A DNA stretch of 48,492 nt from Polyangiaceae bacterium (GTDB lineage: Bacteria; Myxococcota_A; Polyangia; Polyangiales; Polyangiaceae): positions 1-48,492 of the forward strand of contig JAFGBI010000132.1 of NCBI GenBank assembly GCA_016933275.1, given 5' to 3'. The position numbers and the translations under genes were made by a program. The first letter of the stretch is position 1. Each line of letters starts with the position of its first letter. The notes below the pieces were generated by a model, which worked only from the letters and a program-made list of their open reading frames with translations, searched no databases and was not told where the DNA came from. This document shows positions 1-7,536 of the stretch, one piece after another.

Positions 1-36
1 CCGTGAGGGGGCGGCACTATTTCCGCCGCACGGAAC

Positions 37-441
37 GTGCTCAGGGAGCCGCCGCGGGCGGGAGATCTACGCGCGCAGGGTCACACGCGGCAGCTCCGGG
101 TACATGCGGTCGGATATGCCGGCCACAACCGCTTGATGGACGGGATCCCTTTCCCGCCCCGGCTCGAGCCCGCGGCGCCCGGCGACGGCCCGGTCCCGGC
201 GTTCGTGCTCGCCTGCAACTCTGAAGGGTATTTCTCGGCTCTGTTGCGGGACGTGGGGGTCGAGCCGTTGGTGATGACCCGGACCCTCATGGCGCCGGAG
301 GGGTACGTGGTCGATGCCGTTCTGCAGGGATTGGCCGCCAACGAGTCAGCAGCGGCCATTCGGCGGCGCACGGTGGCGACCTACGCGCGCTGGCAGCGGA
401 TGACGCCCACCGCCGCCGCGGCCGTGTTTGCACCCCGTTGA
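37..441 (+). CDS. Unknown protein, possibly truncated at its N-terminus
   Basis: The reading frame uses a GTG start, and an in-frame stop lies just upstream at 4-6. It gives a 134-residue protein that I do not recognise by name. The C-terminal two thirds look genuinely coding: a stretch containing FVLACNSEGYF, then LMAPEGYVVDAVLQGLA and an Arg-rich helix near the end. The first 35 residues are much less protein-like (Arg/Gln/His-rich). This could mean that the real start is an internal codon, for example the ATG at 136 (MDGIPFPPR), or that a longer gene was broken near the window edge. The neighbouring frame from position 3 is also open to 224, which would fit a frameshift. No ribosome site is obvious before 37. 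A complete short protein is the alternative. Confidence 0.5.
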   Translation: MLREPPRAGDLRAQGHTRQLRVHAVGYAGHNRLMDGIPFPPRLEPAAPGDGPVPAFVLACNSEGYFSALLRDVGVEPLVMTRTLMAPEGYVVDAVLQGLAANESAAAIRRRTVATYARWQRMTPTAAAAVFAPR

Positions 442-496
442 GGGAACCGCCACAGATTTGGCCAGATGGAGCGGCCCCTGATAGCGGCAGGGGGCC

Positions 497-1303
497 GTGT
501 CGGACTCGTGCAGCCCAGGCCACAAGCACCGGCGAGTGCTCCCCCGCGTCGGGCGCGTCTTCGCGATGGGGGCCGCCGGTGCCCTCGTCGCGGTGGCGGC
601 GGGGGCGCCGGTTCGGAGCGCCTCTGCGGACACCGCGCGCCAGCTGCCCGCGCGTTTCACGCGGTCGCCGTACTCGCTGATGTCACTCTCCGTCGGATCC
701 CCAAACGACGGATGGCAGTTGCGATCCCGCGAGCTGCGATCTCGCCCTTCGCTCGCCATCAAGTCCAACAGCGCGTCGAACGCCTTCGCTCATCCATCCC
801 TCGTCTTCATGCTCCAGCGGAGCGCCGACGAGGTGGCTCGGGAGTTTCCGGGCTCCGTCCTCTTGGTCGGGGACCTCAGCGCCGAGCACGGCGGTCCGCT
901 CGCGGGTCACCGCTCGCACCAGAGCGGTCGTGACGCCGACGTCGCGTTCTACGTCCGAGACGGTCGCGGGCGGTCGTTCCAGCCGGAGCGTTTCGTGGCG
1001 TTTGGAACCAACGGTCAGTCCATTACCCACCGGGGGCTCGTCTTCGACGAGGCGAGGAATTTCAAGCTCGTAGCCTCCTGGCTGCGCGACGGACGCGCGC
1101 GCGTCACCAACATCTTCGTTGCGCGCGAGCTGCGGCAGCGCCTTCTGGCGCATGGTGCGCGGATCGCCGATCGGGTCCCGGTCGATCGCATGGCGACGGT
1201 GCTCTCCCAGCCCGCCGGCGAGTGTACCCACAACGACCACTTCCACGTGCGGATCGCCTGCCCCGATCGTCAGGACGCGGTCTGCGAGGAAGCTCCTCGC
1301 TGA
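497..1303 (+). CDS. mepA: Penicillin-insensitive murein endopeptidase (MepA-like, LAS metallopeptidase)
   Basis: The 268-residue protein starts at GTG and has an N-terminal export signal (basic residues, then an Ala/Val/Gly-rich stretch at about 22-40). The zinc site typical of MepA-type LAS peptidases is clear: GHRSHQSGRDAD (H138, H141, D148) and HNDHFH (H245, H248, H250). Their spacing matches the pattern known for E. coli MepA, where the three metal ligands are one His and one Asp from the first motif and one His from the second. The family hydrolyses D-alanyl-meso-diaminopimelyl cross-links in peptidoglycan, in the periplasm. It stands alone, with long untranslated DNA after it. The family assignment is firm; the exact bond cut is inferred from the family. 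Confidence 0.9.
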   Translation: MSDSCSPGHKHRRVLPRVGRVFAMGAAGALVAVAAGAPVRSASADTARQLPARFTRSPYSLMSLSVGSPNDGWQLRSRELRSRPSLAIKSNSASNAFAHPSLVFMLQRSADEVAREFPGSVLLVGDLSAEHGGPLAGHRSHQSGRDADVAFYVRDGRGRSFQPERFVAFGTNGQSITHRGLVFDEARNFKLVASWLRDGRARVTNIFVARELRQRLLAHGARIADRVPVDRMATVLSQPAGECTHNDHFHVRIACPDRQDAVCEEAPR

Positions 1304-1908
1304 TCGGCGTCTGCCTCCTCCTGGATCGGACGCCCTTGCCACCACCCCACCAGGCGACGAAGGGGACGATCGGGCCTGGCACCCCAGCCCGACTGCCGCG
1401 CGCCGAACCCGGCGGAGCCGGAGCCAAACAGGCCATCAGCGGTCCGTGGTCAGCGGTCAGATAGAACGTGGAGACCCTGACCGGTGACGCCTGATTGCTG
1501 ATGGCCGCGAGGAGTTTCAGAAATCTTCTGCCAGATTCGGTCACGCTCACACCGCCAAGGGACCGAGAGCCAGTGACGCGAGATCCGAGCGAACAGGGGC
1601 TGACCGTGCGGGAGGGCCAGCCTACCTGGCACATCAGGCTCGATATCCAGGATTCTGTCGGAGCTGCACCGGCGGTCGGCCCACGGGCCCACCATCGACA
1701 CCGTTGAAAAACAGGGGTTTTCATGGCGTCGGATCGGAGGATCCCCTGCTCGGAACCCGGTTTCGAGTTGTCCCTTCCTGTCAAGAAATCCCCTTGGGGG
1801 GTAGGGGGTTCTCGAGTACGGTTCCGCCGGGCTGGACGGCGGGTCCGTGACGGCTCCCACCCAACCCTGCGAGGGATTTCACCGGTAACGAGAAGGAGCA
1901 GTCTAATC
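1304..1908. other. Intergenic region without a convincing gene
   Basis: About 605 bases lie between the endopeptidase and the next lipoprotein. Open frames on both strands here have poor protein character and run into the repeat-rich gene downstream. A weak A/T-rich inverted repeat (GAAAA...TTTTC) lies around 1704-1720. The last 20 bases carry the ribosome site AGAAGGAG (1891-1898) for the lipoprotein. I see no tRNA or other structured RNA. Confidence 0.5.
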
Positions 1909-2838
1909 ATGAAGCGCTTGATGCTTGGTGCGGCGGCGCTGGTCCTCGGATTGGCCAGCATGACAGGATGTAACGAAGAAGAGAGCGATTCGACCCCCGC
2001 GACGGGTGGTGGCGGCAACGAGGGCGGTTCGGGCAACGCGACCAGCACGGGTGGCTCCGCCACTGGTGGCTCAGGTACGCAGGCCGGCGCGCCCGCGCAG
2101 GCCGGCGCGCCCGCGCAGGCCGGTGCGCCCGCGCAGGCCGGTGCGCCCGCGACGGGCGGCGCGCCTGCGCAGGCTGGTGCGCCCGCCGAGGCCGGTGCGC
2201 CCGCCGAGGCCGGTGCGCCCGCCACCACTGGTGGCACCGCGACGGGCGGCGCGCCTGCGCAGGCTGGTGCGCCCGCCGAGGCCGGTGCGCCCGCCGAGGC
2301 CGGTGCGGGCGGTGCGCCCGGTGTCGAAGAGACCGGGAATGGCACCACCGAGGTCGGCGAAGCCTGCACCGATACGGTTCAGTGCATCGAGGGAGCGCTC
2401 TGCTACGAGGGCACCTGTGTGCTCACGGGCGCCATCCGCGTCAGCCTCGCCTGGGAGGGCCAGGCGGATCTCGATCTCATGGTCGTCACGCCGAACGACG
2501 TGCGGATCTACTTCGATAACACGACGGGAGACGGCGGCTCGCTCGACGTCGACTCCTGTGGCTACTACTGCAGCGAAACCGATCCATCCGACTGCGAGTG
2601 GAGGGATTGCACTGGAACCACCCACGTCGAGAGCATCCATTTCGACGAGCCGCCGGTGGGTGACTACGTCATCGCAGTATTCAATTGGGAGTCCGGCGGC
2701 GTCGACGTGTCGTACACCCTCAGCCTCATCCAGAACGGCGTGGTGATCGATTCCGTCACTGACACGGTCTCGGAGTTCGTCGAGGAGGAAGAGAACTTCC
2801 ACGAGTATCCGATGACCTACCCGATCGGGGCCGAATGA
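1909..2838 (+). CDS. Lipoprotein with AGAPAQ/AGAPAE repeat linker and C-terminal beta-sandwich-type domain
   Basis: I chose the ATG at 1909 because AGAAGGAG sits about ten bases before it and the product begins with a lipoprotein signal peptide (MKRLMLGAAALVLGLASMTGC, cleavage before C21). The open frame extends upstream to 1723, but that part is not protein-like. The 309-residue product has a Gly/Ser/Thr-rich stretch (about 30-55), then pentapeptide repeats of Ala-Gly-Ala-Pro-Ala plus Gln or Glu to about residue 135. After that comes a small Cys-rich segment (GEACTDTVQC) and a domain with ADLDLMVVTPNDVRIYF. The DLDL-V-x-P pattern is typical of DUF2135/PPC-like surface beta-sandwich domains. 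Probably anchored in the outer membrane with the repeat region as a spacer. Function unknown. It ends before a strong terminator at 2869-2901. Confidence 0.85.
   Translation: MKRLMLGAAALVLGLASMTGCNEEESDSTPATGGGGNEGGSGNATSTGGSATGGSGTQAGAPAQAGAPAQAGAPAQAGAPATGGAPAQAGAPAEAGAPAEAGAPATTGGTATGGAPAQAGAPAEAGAPAEAGAGGAPGVEETGNGTTEVGEACTDTVQCIEGALCYEGTCVLTGAIRVSLAWEGQADLDLMVVTPNDVRIYFDNTTGDGGSLDVDSCGYYCSETDPSDCEWRDCTGTTHVESIHFDEPPVGDYVIAVFNWESGGVDVSYTLSLIQNGVVIDSVTDTVSEFVEEEENFHEYPMTYPIGAE
2077..2307 (+). repeat. Coding tandem repeats (15-bp units) with a 71-bp direct duplication
   Basis: Units of about 15 bases encode Ala-Gly-Ala-Pro-Ala plus Gln or Glu. On top of this, 2147-2217 and 2237-2307 are identical over 71 bases, offset by 90 bases. 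This points to a recent duplication by slippage or recombination inside the lipoprotein linker. All units stay in frame. Confidence 0.9.
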
Positions 2839-2868
2839 ATCGGTCCTAGCCCACTGACGAGAGCGAGG

Positions 2869-2901
2869 ACGAGGCTCGAAGCCAGGCGCTTCGGGCCTCG
2901 T
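2869..2901 (+). terminator. Intrinsic terminator after the repeat lipoprotein gene
   Basis: A 14-pair stem (2869-2882 with 2888-2901), broken only by one T-G wobble, closes a five-base loop. It is followed by TTCGTTTG. It lies 30 bases past the lipoprotein stop codon. The T tract is interrupted, but the stem is very stable. Confidence 0.8.
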
Positions 2902-2931
2902 TTCGTTTGCCTTCGTGTCCTGGCGGCGGGG

Positions 2932-3261
2932 CTATCTGCCCGCCACCTCCACCAGTACCTCAAGCGTCCCGCGCGTCGAGGCGTGCGCGATCGCGCATTT
3001 GGCCTCGGCGAGCGGATAGCGCGCGGCCACGAGCGGCGCGGGATCGAGGCGTTCCCCCGGGGCCGACGCCCCAACCTTTTCGACAGATCCGCCTGGGAAC
3101 GGCACTGCGTAGGCCGCCGCGCAAGTGGCTCCTGGCAAGCACTGGCAGCACTGCTTGCCAGGCCAGCCGCCTGCCCGCTGCCGGACGCCGATCTCCAGAA
3201 TCGGTTCCGCTCCCGCTCCCGGCCCCCAAATCCCCGGCTCGCCCAGCGAGCCGCCGATCAA
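2932..3261 (-). CDS. Putative small Cys-containing protein, start uncertain
   Basis: The minus-strand frame ends at 2932 and encodes about 109 residues from a TTG at 3261. It contains a Cys cluster (KQCCQCLPGATC) and ends EVLVEVAGR. The composition is protein-like, and the protein-like sequence continues upstream of the TTG (RIGAGGSPLL) as far as an in-frame TAG at 3313-3315. No ATG or GTG lies in that stretch, so either the TTG is used, a rare ATT at 3312 is used, or the gene has lost its 5' end. It is divergent from the zinc-ribbon gene at 3335. I do not recognise the family. Confidence 0.4.
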   Translation of the reverse strand: MIGGSLGEPGIWGPGAGAEPILEIGVRQRAGGWPGKQCCQCLPGATCAAAYAVPFPGGSVEKVGASAPGERLDPAPLVAARYPLAEAKCAIAHASTRGTLEVLVEVAGR

Positions 3262-3334
3262 GAGTGGCGAGCCTCCGGCGCCGATTCGCGTGACGGAGTC
3301 TCCGATGGTAATCTAGCTTGTCTCGAGGAGCGCC

Positions 3335-3550
3335 ATGGCTCAGACCGGAGAACCCTGCGAAAGCGCCGGTGCCTACGAATCCGATTGCGAGCACGCGATC
3401 TCCCTCCGGTTGCGGGTGGGGGACCCCTTCCCGGAGTGCGGTCGTTGTCAGGGCCCGGTGCATTGGCTGTTCATGAGCTTCGCTGAGCCCCCGGCGGGCG
3501 GCTCGCGAGTGTGCTGCCCGGAGCGACGCGACCGCGGGACCACGCGCTGA
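3335..3550 (+). CDS. Small zinc-ribbon-like protein
   Basis: The 71-residue protein starts at ATG with GAGGAG (3325-3330) at good spacing. It carries Cys/His positions of a zinc ribbon: an early Cys/His pair (SDCEHAISLRL), then the CGRC knuckle in PFPECGRCQGPVHWLF, where an aromatic residue follows the metal site as in many small rubredoxin-like ribbons. A second Cys pair near the end (RVCC) may not bind metal. Such small proteins are common and mostly uncharacterised; I infer only metal binding. It is probably monocistronic. Confidence 0.75.
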   Translation: MAQTGEPCESAGAYESDCEHAISLRLRVGDPFPECGRCQGPVHWLFMSFAEPPAGGSRVCCPERRDRGTTR

Positions 3551-3587
3551 CCGCTTGGTGGGATCCCGCCCCCGCGCGGGCGCTAGA

Positions 3588-3610
3588 GCAGCAATCAGCT
3601 TGATTGCTGC
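3588..3610. other. Perfect 10-bp inverted repeat with 3-base loop
   Basis: GCAGCAATCA pairs exactly with TGATTGCTGC around a GCT loop. It lies between the convergent zinc-ribbon gene (ends 3550) and the GH8 gene (ends 3737). Neither strand has a T tract next to it, so a classical intrinsic terminator is not certain; a bidirectional 3' end or an RNA stability element fits the position. Confidence 0.65.
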
Positions 3611-3736
3611 GTCAAATCAACAAGCTAGAGCACCGAACCGGCAGCAGATCTCGCCCGAGGCGCCCTTGGAAACGTACCCTCGCCGGGCGTGGACGCTTCC
3701 AGCGGCGCCGTTGCCGTTGGCAACCCGATCGGTGCC

Positions 3737-4987
3737 CTAGTAGGGCACGAACGTGCCCGAGAGCGCGCCCAGGGCGAGCAGGTAGAGCAACCCATCGTAG
3801 TACCGGTTCTGGCCGGTCGGGACCGGAAGCTCCCAGACCGCTCTGATCAATGTGTCTCGTCCGGCGGACGGTGTCGCGCCGCTGGCCGCGGCGGCATTGG
3901 CCGCGGCCAGCGCTATGGACCGCGTTTCGGAGAGCTCTTCGCCGTTGCGCTTGTACTCGTCGAAGGGCACCTCCTCCGCGTATTCGGAGAAGAAGACCAC
4001 CAGATCGTCGACGACCTCCTGCGTGTCATCGTTCCCACCGAACCAGGCGATGTCGAGGGCTAGGTTGAACCCGACCCGATACGCATCCACCCAGAAGTGA
4101 TCCGTGAAATCTCCAGGAGGGCTGCCGAGCGTGAGGTCGAGATAGACCTGCTCCCAGGTGAGTCCCGTCACCGGATCGGCGACTCGCACCAGCGCATCAC
4201 GGGCTGCCGCCGCCAGGTCACGGAGCATCTCGGCATCTTCGGCAGGACCGTCCTCGGCCCATATCTCGTAGAACGCAGGGAGCATGAACGCCGGGGTGGT
4301 GAAGCGGATGTCGCCGATGGGAGAGTTCTTGACGACCATCGCCTCGGCATCGAAGCAGCTGTAGACGTCGTCGACGACCCCGTCGTCTTGCCTGTGGAGC
4401 ATGGCGTCGCGGAGCTCGAGCGAGTCCGCTGCGTAGTCGTGCTCGCCCTGACCCCAGCGATTGCTTGCAAAGAAGAGCGAGGTCGCGACATACGACATCC
4501 CGTTCGGATCCGGGCACTCGCCGTCATCGCTGCAAACCCAGTAGAGGAGCCCGCTCCGCGCTCCGTCGGTGTACTGGAGGTTCTTCTTGGCGTAGGCCCA
4601 GAGGGCGTCGAAATCCTCCTGCTCGTCCAGCATCACCGCCAGGAAGAGCCCATAGCCGAGGCCATCCGTCTTGATATCGCCGGTGAGGACATCGACCACG
4701 TAGGCGCCATCCGGGTTCGTGCGGCGGATGGACTCGTCTTCCTCGTCGGCGCTGTGGAAGAGTTGCTGGTACGCGGCTTCGAGCTTGTCGTTGACCTCTG
4801 CCGACTCCACGTCGAGCACCTCTTCGAACGGAGTGTCGGGGTGGTTCTTGCCTAGCGAATCCGTCGTCGATCGGCACCCCGCGAGGGCGAGCCCGACGAC
4901 TGCGATCCAAATCAGCGGCCGGCCCGCCCGCGCGGCGTCCCCGGCGGACGCCGCTGACCGTCGGTGCGGGCGGGGGAAGCGGGTCAT
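3737..4987 (-). CDS. Glycoside hydrolase family 8 lipoprotein (xylanase / exo-oligoxylanase type)
   Basis: The 416-residue product starts at the ATG at 4987, which overlaps the previous stop as ATGA. A lipoprotein signal is visible (VVGLALAGC, C38). The rest matches GH8: the KTDGLGYG active-site segment (about 106-113), FMLPAFYEIWA (234-244), VDAYRVGFNLALDIAWF (300-316) with D301 as the likely catalytic base, and RYYDGLLYLLALGALSG near the end. The pattern resembles reducing-end xylose-releasing exo-oligoxylanases more than cellulases. In GH8 the first segment normally reads T-E-G, and the Glu is the general acid; here it is Asp (D108). The frame is otherwise intact. It is the third gene of an ECF sigma operon, so expression is probably driven by that sigma factor. 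The fold is certain; activity is not. Confidence 0.9.
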   Translation of the reverse strand: MTRFPRPHRRSAASAGDAARAGRPLIWIAVVGLALAGCRSTTDSLGKNHPDTPFEEVLDVESAEVNDKLEAAYQQLFHSADEEDESIRRTNPDGAYVVDVLTGDIKTDGLGYGLFLAVMLDEQEDFDALWAYAKKNLQYTDGARSGLLYWVCSDDGECPDPNGMSYVATSLFFASNRWGQGEHDYAADSLELRDAMLHRQDDGVVDDVYSCFDAEAMVVKNSPIGDIRFTTPAFMLPAFYEIWAEDGPAEDAEMLRDLAAAARDALVRVADPVTGLTWEQVYLDLTLGSPPGDFTDHFWVDAYRVGFNLALDIAWFGGNDDTQEVVDDLVVFFSEYAEEVPFDEYKRNGEELSETRSIALAAANAAAASGATPSAGRDTLIRAVWELPVPTGQNRYYDGLLYLLALGALSGTFVPY

Positions 4988-5688
4988 TCCCCGGCGATTC
5001 GCCGTACCCGCGGCGTGAAGACACTCGTCGGGTAGCGAGCCACGAAGGCGCGCGCACGAGTCGCCGCGGCCGCACGATTCCCGCTCTGCGCGAGCGCTTC
5101 GATCCGCAGGACCTCCGCTTCCAGCGCGAGGCCACCGCGTGGGTACCGCCGCGCGTGCTCGTCGAGGCGCGTGAGCGCCCCTGCGGGATTGCCCGCGCTC
5201 AACGCAGATCGCGCCGCGTCGAGCGATTTGAGCTCGTCGGCGATCGACGCGCTCGGCGCGGTTCGCGGCGCCGGCGTGGGACGGGGCTTCCTGATGGCCC
5301 GCTTCGGAACCTCGGATGGCGCGGTGGGCGTCAGGATGCCCTTCGAGATCTCTGCGCTGGGGGCGCTGAGCGTCGGTGGTGCGATTGGTATCGGCGGGGT
5401 CGTCAGCACGGAGTCGACGGCTGGCGACGGACTCCCGACGGTCAACGCAACCACGCCGACGGTCGCGGCGACGGCGAGCGCGCCGCCAACCACCACCTGC
5501 GACACCGACCATCCGGTGGCGCTCGCAGCCGCGCTCTTGCTAGCGACCAATGCCGACCCGGCGATTCCCAGCGCCGCCAAGGTGCGCGCTCGGGCGCGGT
5601 TCGACGCACCCACGTCGCGCCCGGCGCGCAGGAGTGCGGCCTCGAGCTCGCCGGGGCATTCGTCGATGAGACGAGCTGGCTCCATCAT
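4984..5688 (-). CDS. Membrane protein downstream of ECF sigma factor, probable anti-sigma regulator
   Basis: The 234-residue protein overlaps the sigma gene by four bases (ATGA) and the GH8 gene by four bases, so the three are probably translated together. It has a cytoplasmic N-terminus (about 1-60), one membrane segment (VVVGGALAVAATVGVVALTVG, about 65-86), a Pro-rich linker (about 90-145) and a C-terminal helical repeat region that resembles a tetratricopeptide pair (RLDEHARRYPRGGLALEAEV ... RAFVARYPTSVF). This layout is common among regulators encoded next to ECF factors in myxobacteria. No zinc-binding anti-sigma motif (His-x3-Cys-x2-Cys) is present. Anti-sigma function is inferred from position. 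Confidence 0.75.
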   Translation of the reverse strand: MMEPARLIDECPGELEAALLRAGRDVGASNRARARTLAALGIAGSALVASKSAAASATGWSVSQVVVGGALAVAATVGVVALTVGSPSPAVDSVLTTPPIPIAPPTLSAPSAEISKGILTPTAPSEVPKRAIRKPRPTPAPRTAPSASIADELKSLDAARSALSAGNPAGALTRLDEHARRYPRGGLALEAEVLRIEALAQSGNRAAAATRARAFVARYPTSVFTPRVRRIAGE

Positions 5689-6281
5689 GCGCTCTCCTCC
5701 TCGCCTTTCGGTTCGTGCAATCGCGCGACCTCGGCGCGGAAACGCTCGCGGGCCCGCCGCAACCGCGAGGCCACCGTCCCGGACGGGATGCCGAGAGCGG
5801 CAGCAATCTCCACCATGGTGAGCTCTTCGAGTTCGTACAAGACGAACACCTCCCTCAGCTCCTCACCCAACGCTTCCAGGATGCGATCGAGCAGACCGCG
5901 GGCCCGCTGGCGGTCTGCCAGCACGTCCGGCGTGTCCACGAGATCCGAGCGCTCCGTCGTCTGTTCGCTCGACACCTCGCGACGACGTGCCAGGCTGCGG
6001 CGGGCGTGCGCCGCGACGTTCGCGGCGGTTTGGTAGAGGAACGAACGCTCTGCGCCGGGGCGGACGTCGTCGAGGCGGTCGGCGAGGACCATGAAGGTAC
6101 GCTGTACCGCGTCGTCGACATCTGCGGTCGGCGTGCCGAGGTTCTGCAGCACACGGGCGACGAAATCGATATTGGTGTCAACCAGTGCCCGTAGGCGCTG
6201 CTGCCGTGGTTCGTTGCGAAGAGCTATCTTGGCCTCCAGCGGGGGCGCCCAGGGTTGGGGCACGGTTACTACTGCGATCAT
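5685..6281 (-). CDS. ECF-family RNA polymerase sigma factor
   Basis: The 198-residue protein contains sigma region 2 (about 40-105, with DVDDAVQRTFMVLADRL and RSFLYQTAANVAAHARR) and region 4 (about 130-185, ending in the helix-turn-helix MVEIAAALGIPSGTVASRL). There is no region 1 or 3, so it belongs to the ECF group. Its stop overlaps the start of the next gene (ATGA). It heads an operon with a membrane regulator and a GH8 lipoprotein. The inducing signal is unknown; a cell-surface or polysaccharide cue is my inference from the partners. Confidence 0.93.
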   Translation of the reverse strand: MIAVVTVPQPWAPPLEAKIALRNEPRQQRLRALVDTNIDFVARVLQNLGTPTADVDDAVQRTFMVLADRLDDVRPGAERSFLYQTAANVAAHARRSLARRREVSSEQTTERSDLVDTPDVLADRQRARGLLDRILEALGEELREVFVLYELEELTMVEIAAALGIPSGTVASRLRRARERFRAEVARLHEPKGEEESA

Positions 6282-6346
6282 TGGCCAAGGGGGTCAGGTC
6301 GGCAATGCCGGTGGCAGCAAGGGATGCCCGCCGCTTTCCGAAATGA

Positions 6347-7342
6347 TCATTCCGCATTCGGTTTGCCGACCGGAATACGGACGCCCACTCCTACCGCCGC
6401 AAACGGGACGAGGGTAGGAGTATGTGCAATTTCCTCCTGCGGATCGCCGATGGTGAAGCGCCGCTCGATGCCCCGAAAGGTGGTGCCAGCATCGAGGGTG
6501 GCGGCCAGGCTGGGGCAAAGGGTGAGCTCGAGTCGCAGATCCACGCCTAGTCCCCAGTGGCCCCGCATTGCCCTGTGCGTCGTGTCGAGGCCCTCCCCCT
6601 GGGCGCGAAAACGGCCGATTTCGGCCAGGAACCCGGCGCCGAATTCGGCGACTCGGCCAAACGGCACCCGCAGCGGGTGAAAGGAAGACCTTGCGAACTG
6701 CCATTCCATGCTGGCGTTTCTTCCGTCACCGACCGCCACACCGAACGATAGCTGCACGCTGGGCCCGGAGCGTCGATGGGCCGCTCCGATCTCCCCCGCC
6801 CCCCCCCAGAAGGCGATGGGTGCCAGGGGCTCTGCCGCCACCCCGGCGAGTCCGAAGCGGAGCGTCCACGGTCGAACCGCCGGAGTTCTTCGCGGTGGTC
6901 GCGGTTCCGGGTCCTCCTCGGGTGGCGTCGGCTCGGGTTCTGGTGGCGTCGCTTTGGGGGGGGGCGGTTGGCTATCCCCGAGCGCGATCGGCTCCAGGCT
7001 GAGCGCGGTGGCGAGGGCTAGAGCCTCCATGACTTCGCGACAGGACGCACCCTCGACCCGTCGGCGGCCAGTTGCCCTACCCCCTTCCACCAGGAGCAGA
7101 CTCCCCCAGCTGCCCGGTCCTTCTCCGTCCAGGGTCACGCGAATGAGCAGGGCTTGGCCTCTCTCCTCAGTCCTTGCCGGACGGATGTTGGGGATCCGAG
7201 CCTGCACTGCTGAGAAGAATTCCACCTCGTCCGGGCAGGTCGCGGTCGCTTCGTATTCGACCTGGAGCGGAACGGGCTCCGCCCCGCCCGCTCTCGAGGC
7301 GAAGCACGCACAGCAGAGGCAGAGGGCGGGAGGGCACCGCAT
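6347..7342 (-). CDS. Uncharacterised exported protein with Pro-rich linker
   Basis: The 331-residue product has a short signal-like N-terminus (CLCCACFASRAGGAEP), then a domain of about 100 residues beginning VEYEATATCPDEVEFFSAV, a Pro/Glu-rich linker (about 125-155) and a C-terminal Gly/Phe/aromatic-rich region (from about 160). Its alternating pattern (LRFGLAGVAAEP, VQLSFGVAVGDG, LGVDLRLELTLC, AAVGVGVRIPVG) suggests an outer-membrane beta barrel or barrel-like sheet. I do not recognise a named family. It lies 65 bases upstream of the ECF sigma gene on the same strand and may share its transcript. Two nine-base homopolymers lie inside the gene (C9 at 6799-6807 and G9 at 6956-6964 on the plus strand). 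Confidence 0.75.
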   Translation of the reverse strand: MRCPPALCLCCACFASRAGGAEPVPLQVEYEATATCPDEVEFFSAVQARIPNIRPARTEERGQALLIRVTLDGEGPGSWGSLLLVEGGRATGRRRVEGASCREVMEALALATALSLEPIALGDSQPPPPKATPPEPEPTPPEEDPEPRPPRRTPAVRPWTLRFGLAGVAAEPLAPIAFWGGAGEIGAAHRRSGPSVQLSFGVAVGDGRNASMEWQFARSSFHPLRVPFGRVAEFGAGFLAEIGRFRAQGEGLDTTHRAMRGHWGLGVDLRLELTLCPSLAATLDAGTTFRGIERRFTIGDPQEEIAHTPTLVPFAAVGVGVRIPVGKPNAE

Positions 7343-7536
7343 CTGGGCGAGTAGGTTCGCATGGCCCGCCTGGATCGCGCCAGACAGACCCTGCCATTTT
7401 TTCTGCCTTTCTTTCAGCGGACCGGTTACTTTCCCGTGTCGCGCGCGGACTCATGCGGCTTCGCACCAGGTGGAGGGAAGCCTTGAAGACCTCAAGCCTC
7501 CTACGCAAGGCAGCGAGGAGCAAGCGCAGTTGGAGG

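Noticed and set aside
2077..2307. Repeat array considered as CRISPR
   Set aside because: The units are adjacent without unique spacers and encode in-frame protein repeats; no cas genes are present.
1104..2369. Long minus-strand open frame (421 residues) rich in Ala-Gly-Ala-Pro
   Set aside because: It is the complement of the repeat lipoprotein and the mepA gene. Its composition just mirrors the repeats, and both plus-strand genes have clear motifs.
3737..4987. GH8 gene considered a pseudogene because the acid residue is changed
   Set aside because: The frame is full length, has a lipoprotein signal, keeps the other family motifs and is translationally coupled, so it is probably functional in some form.
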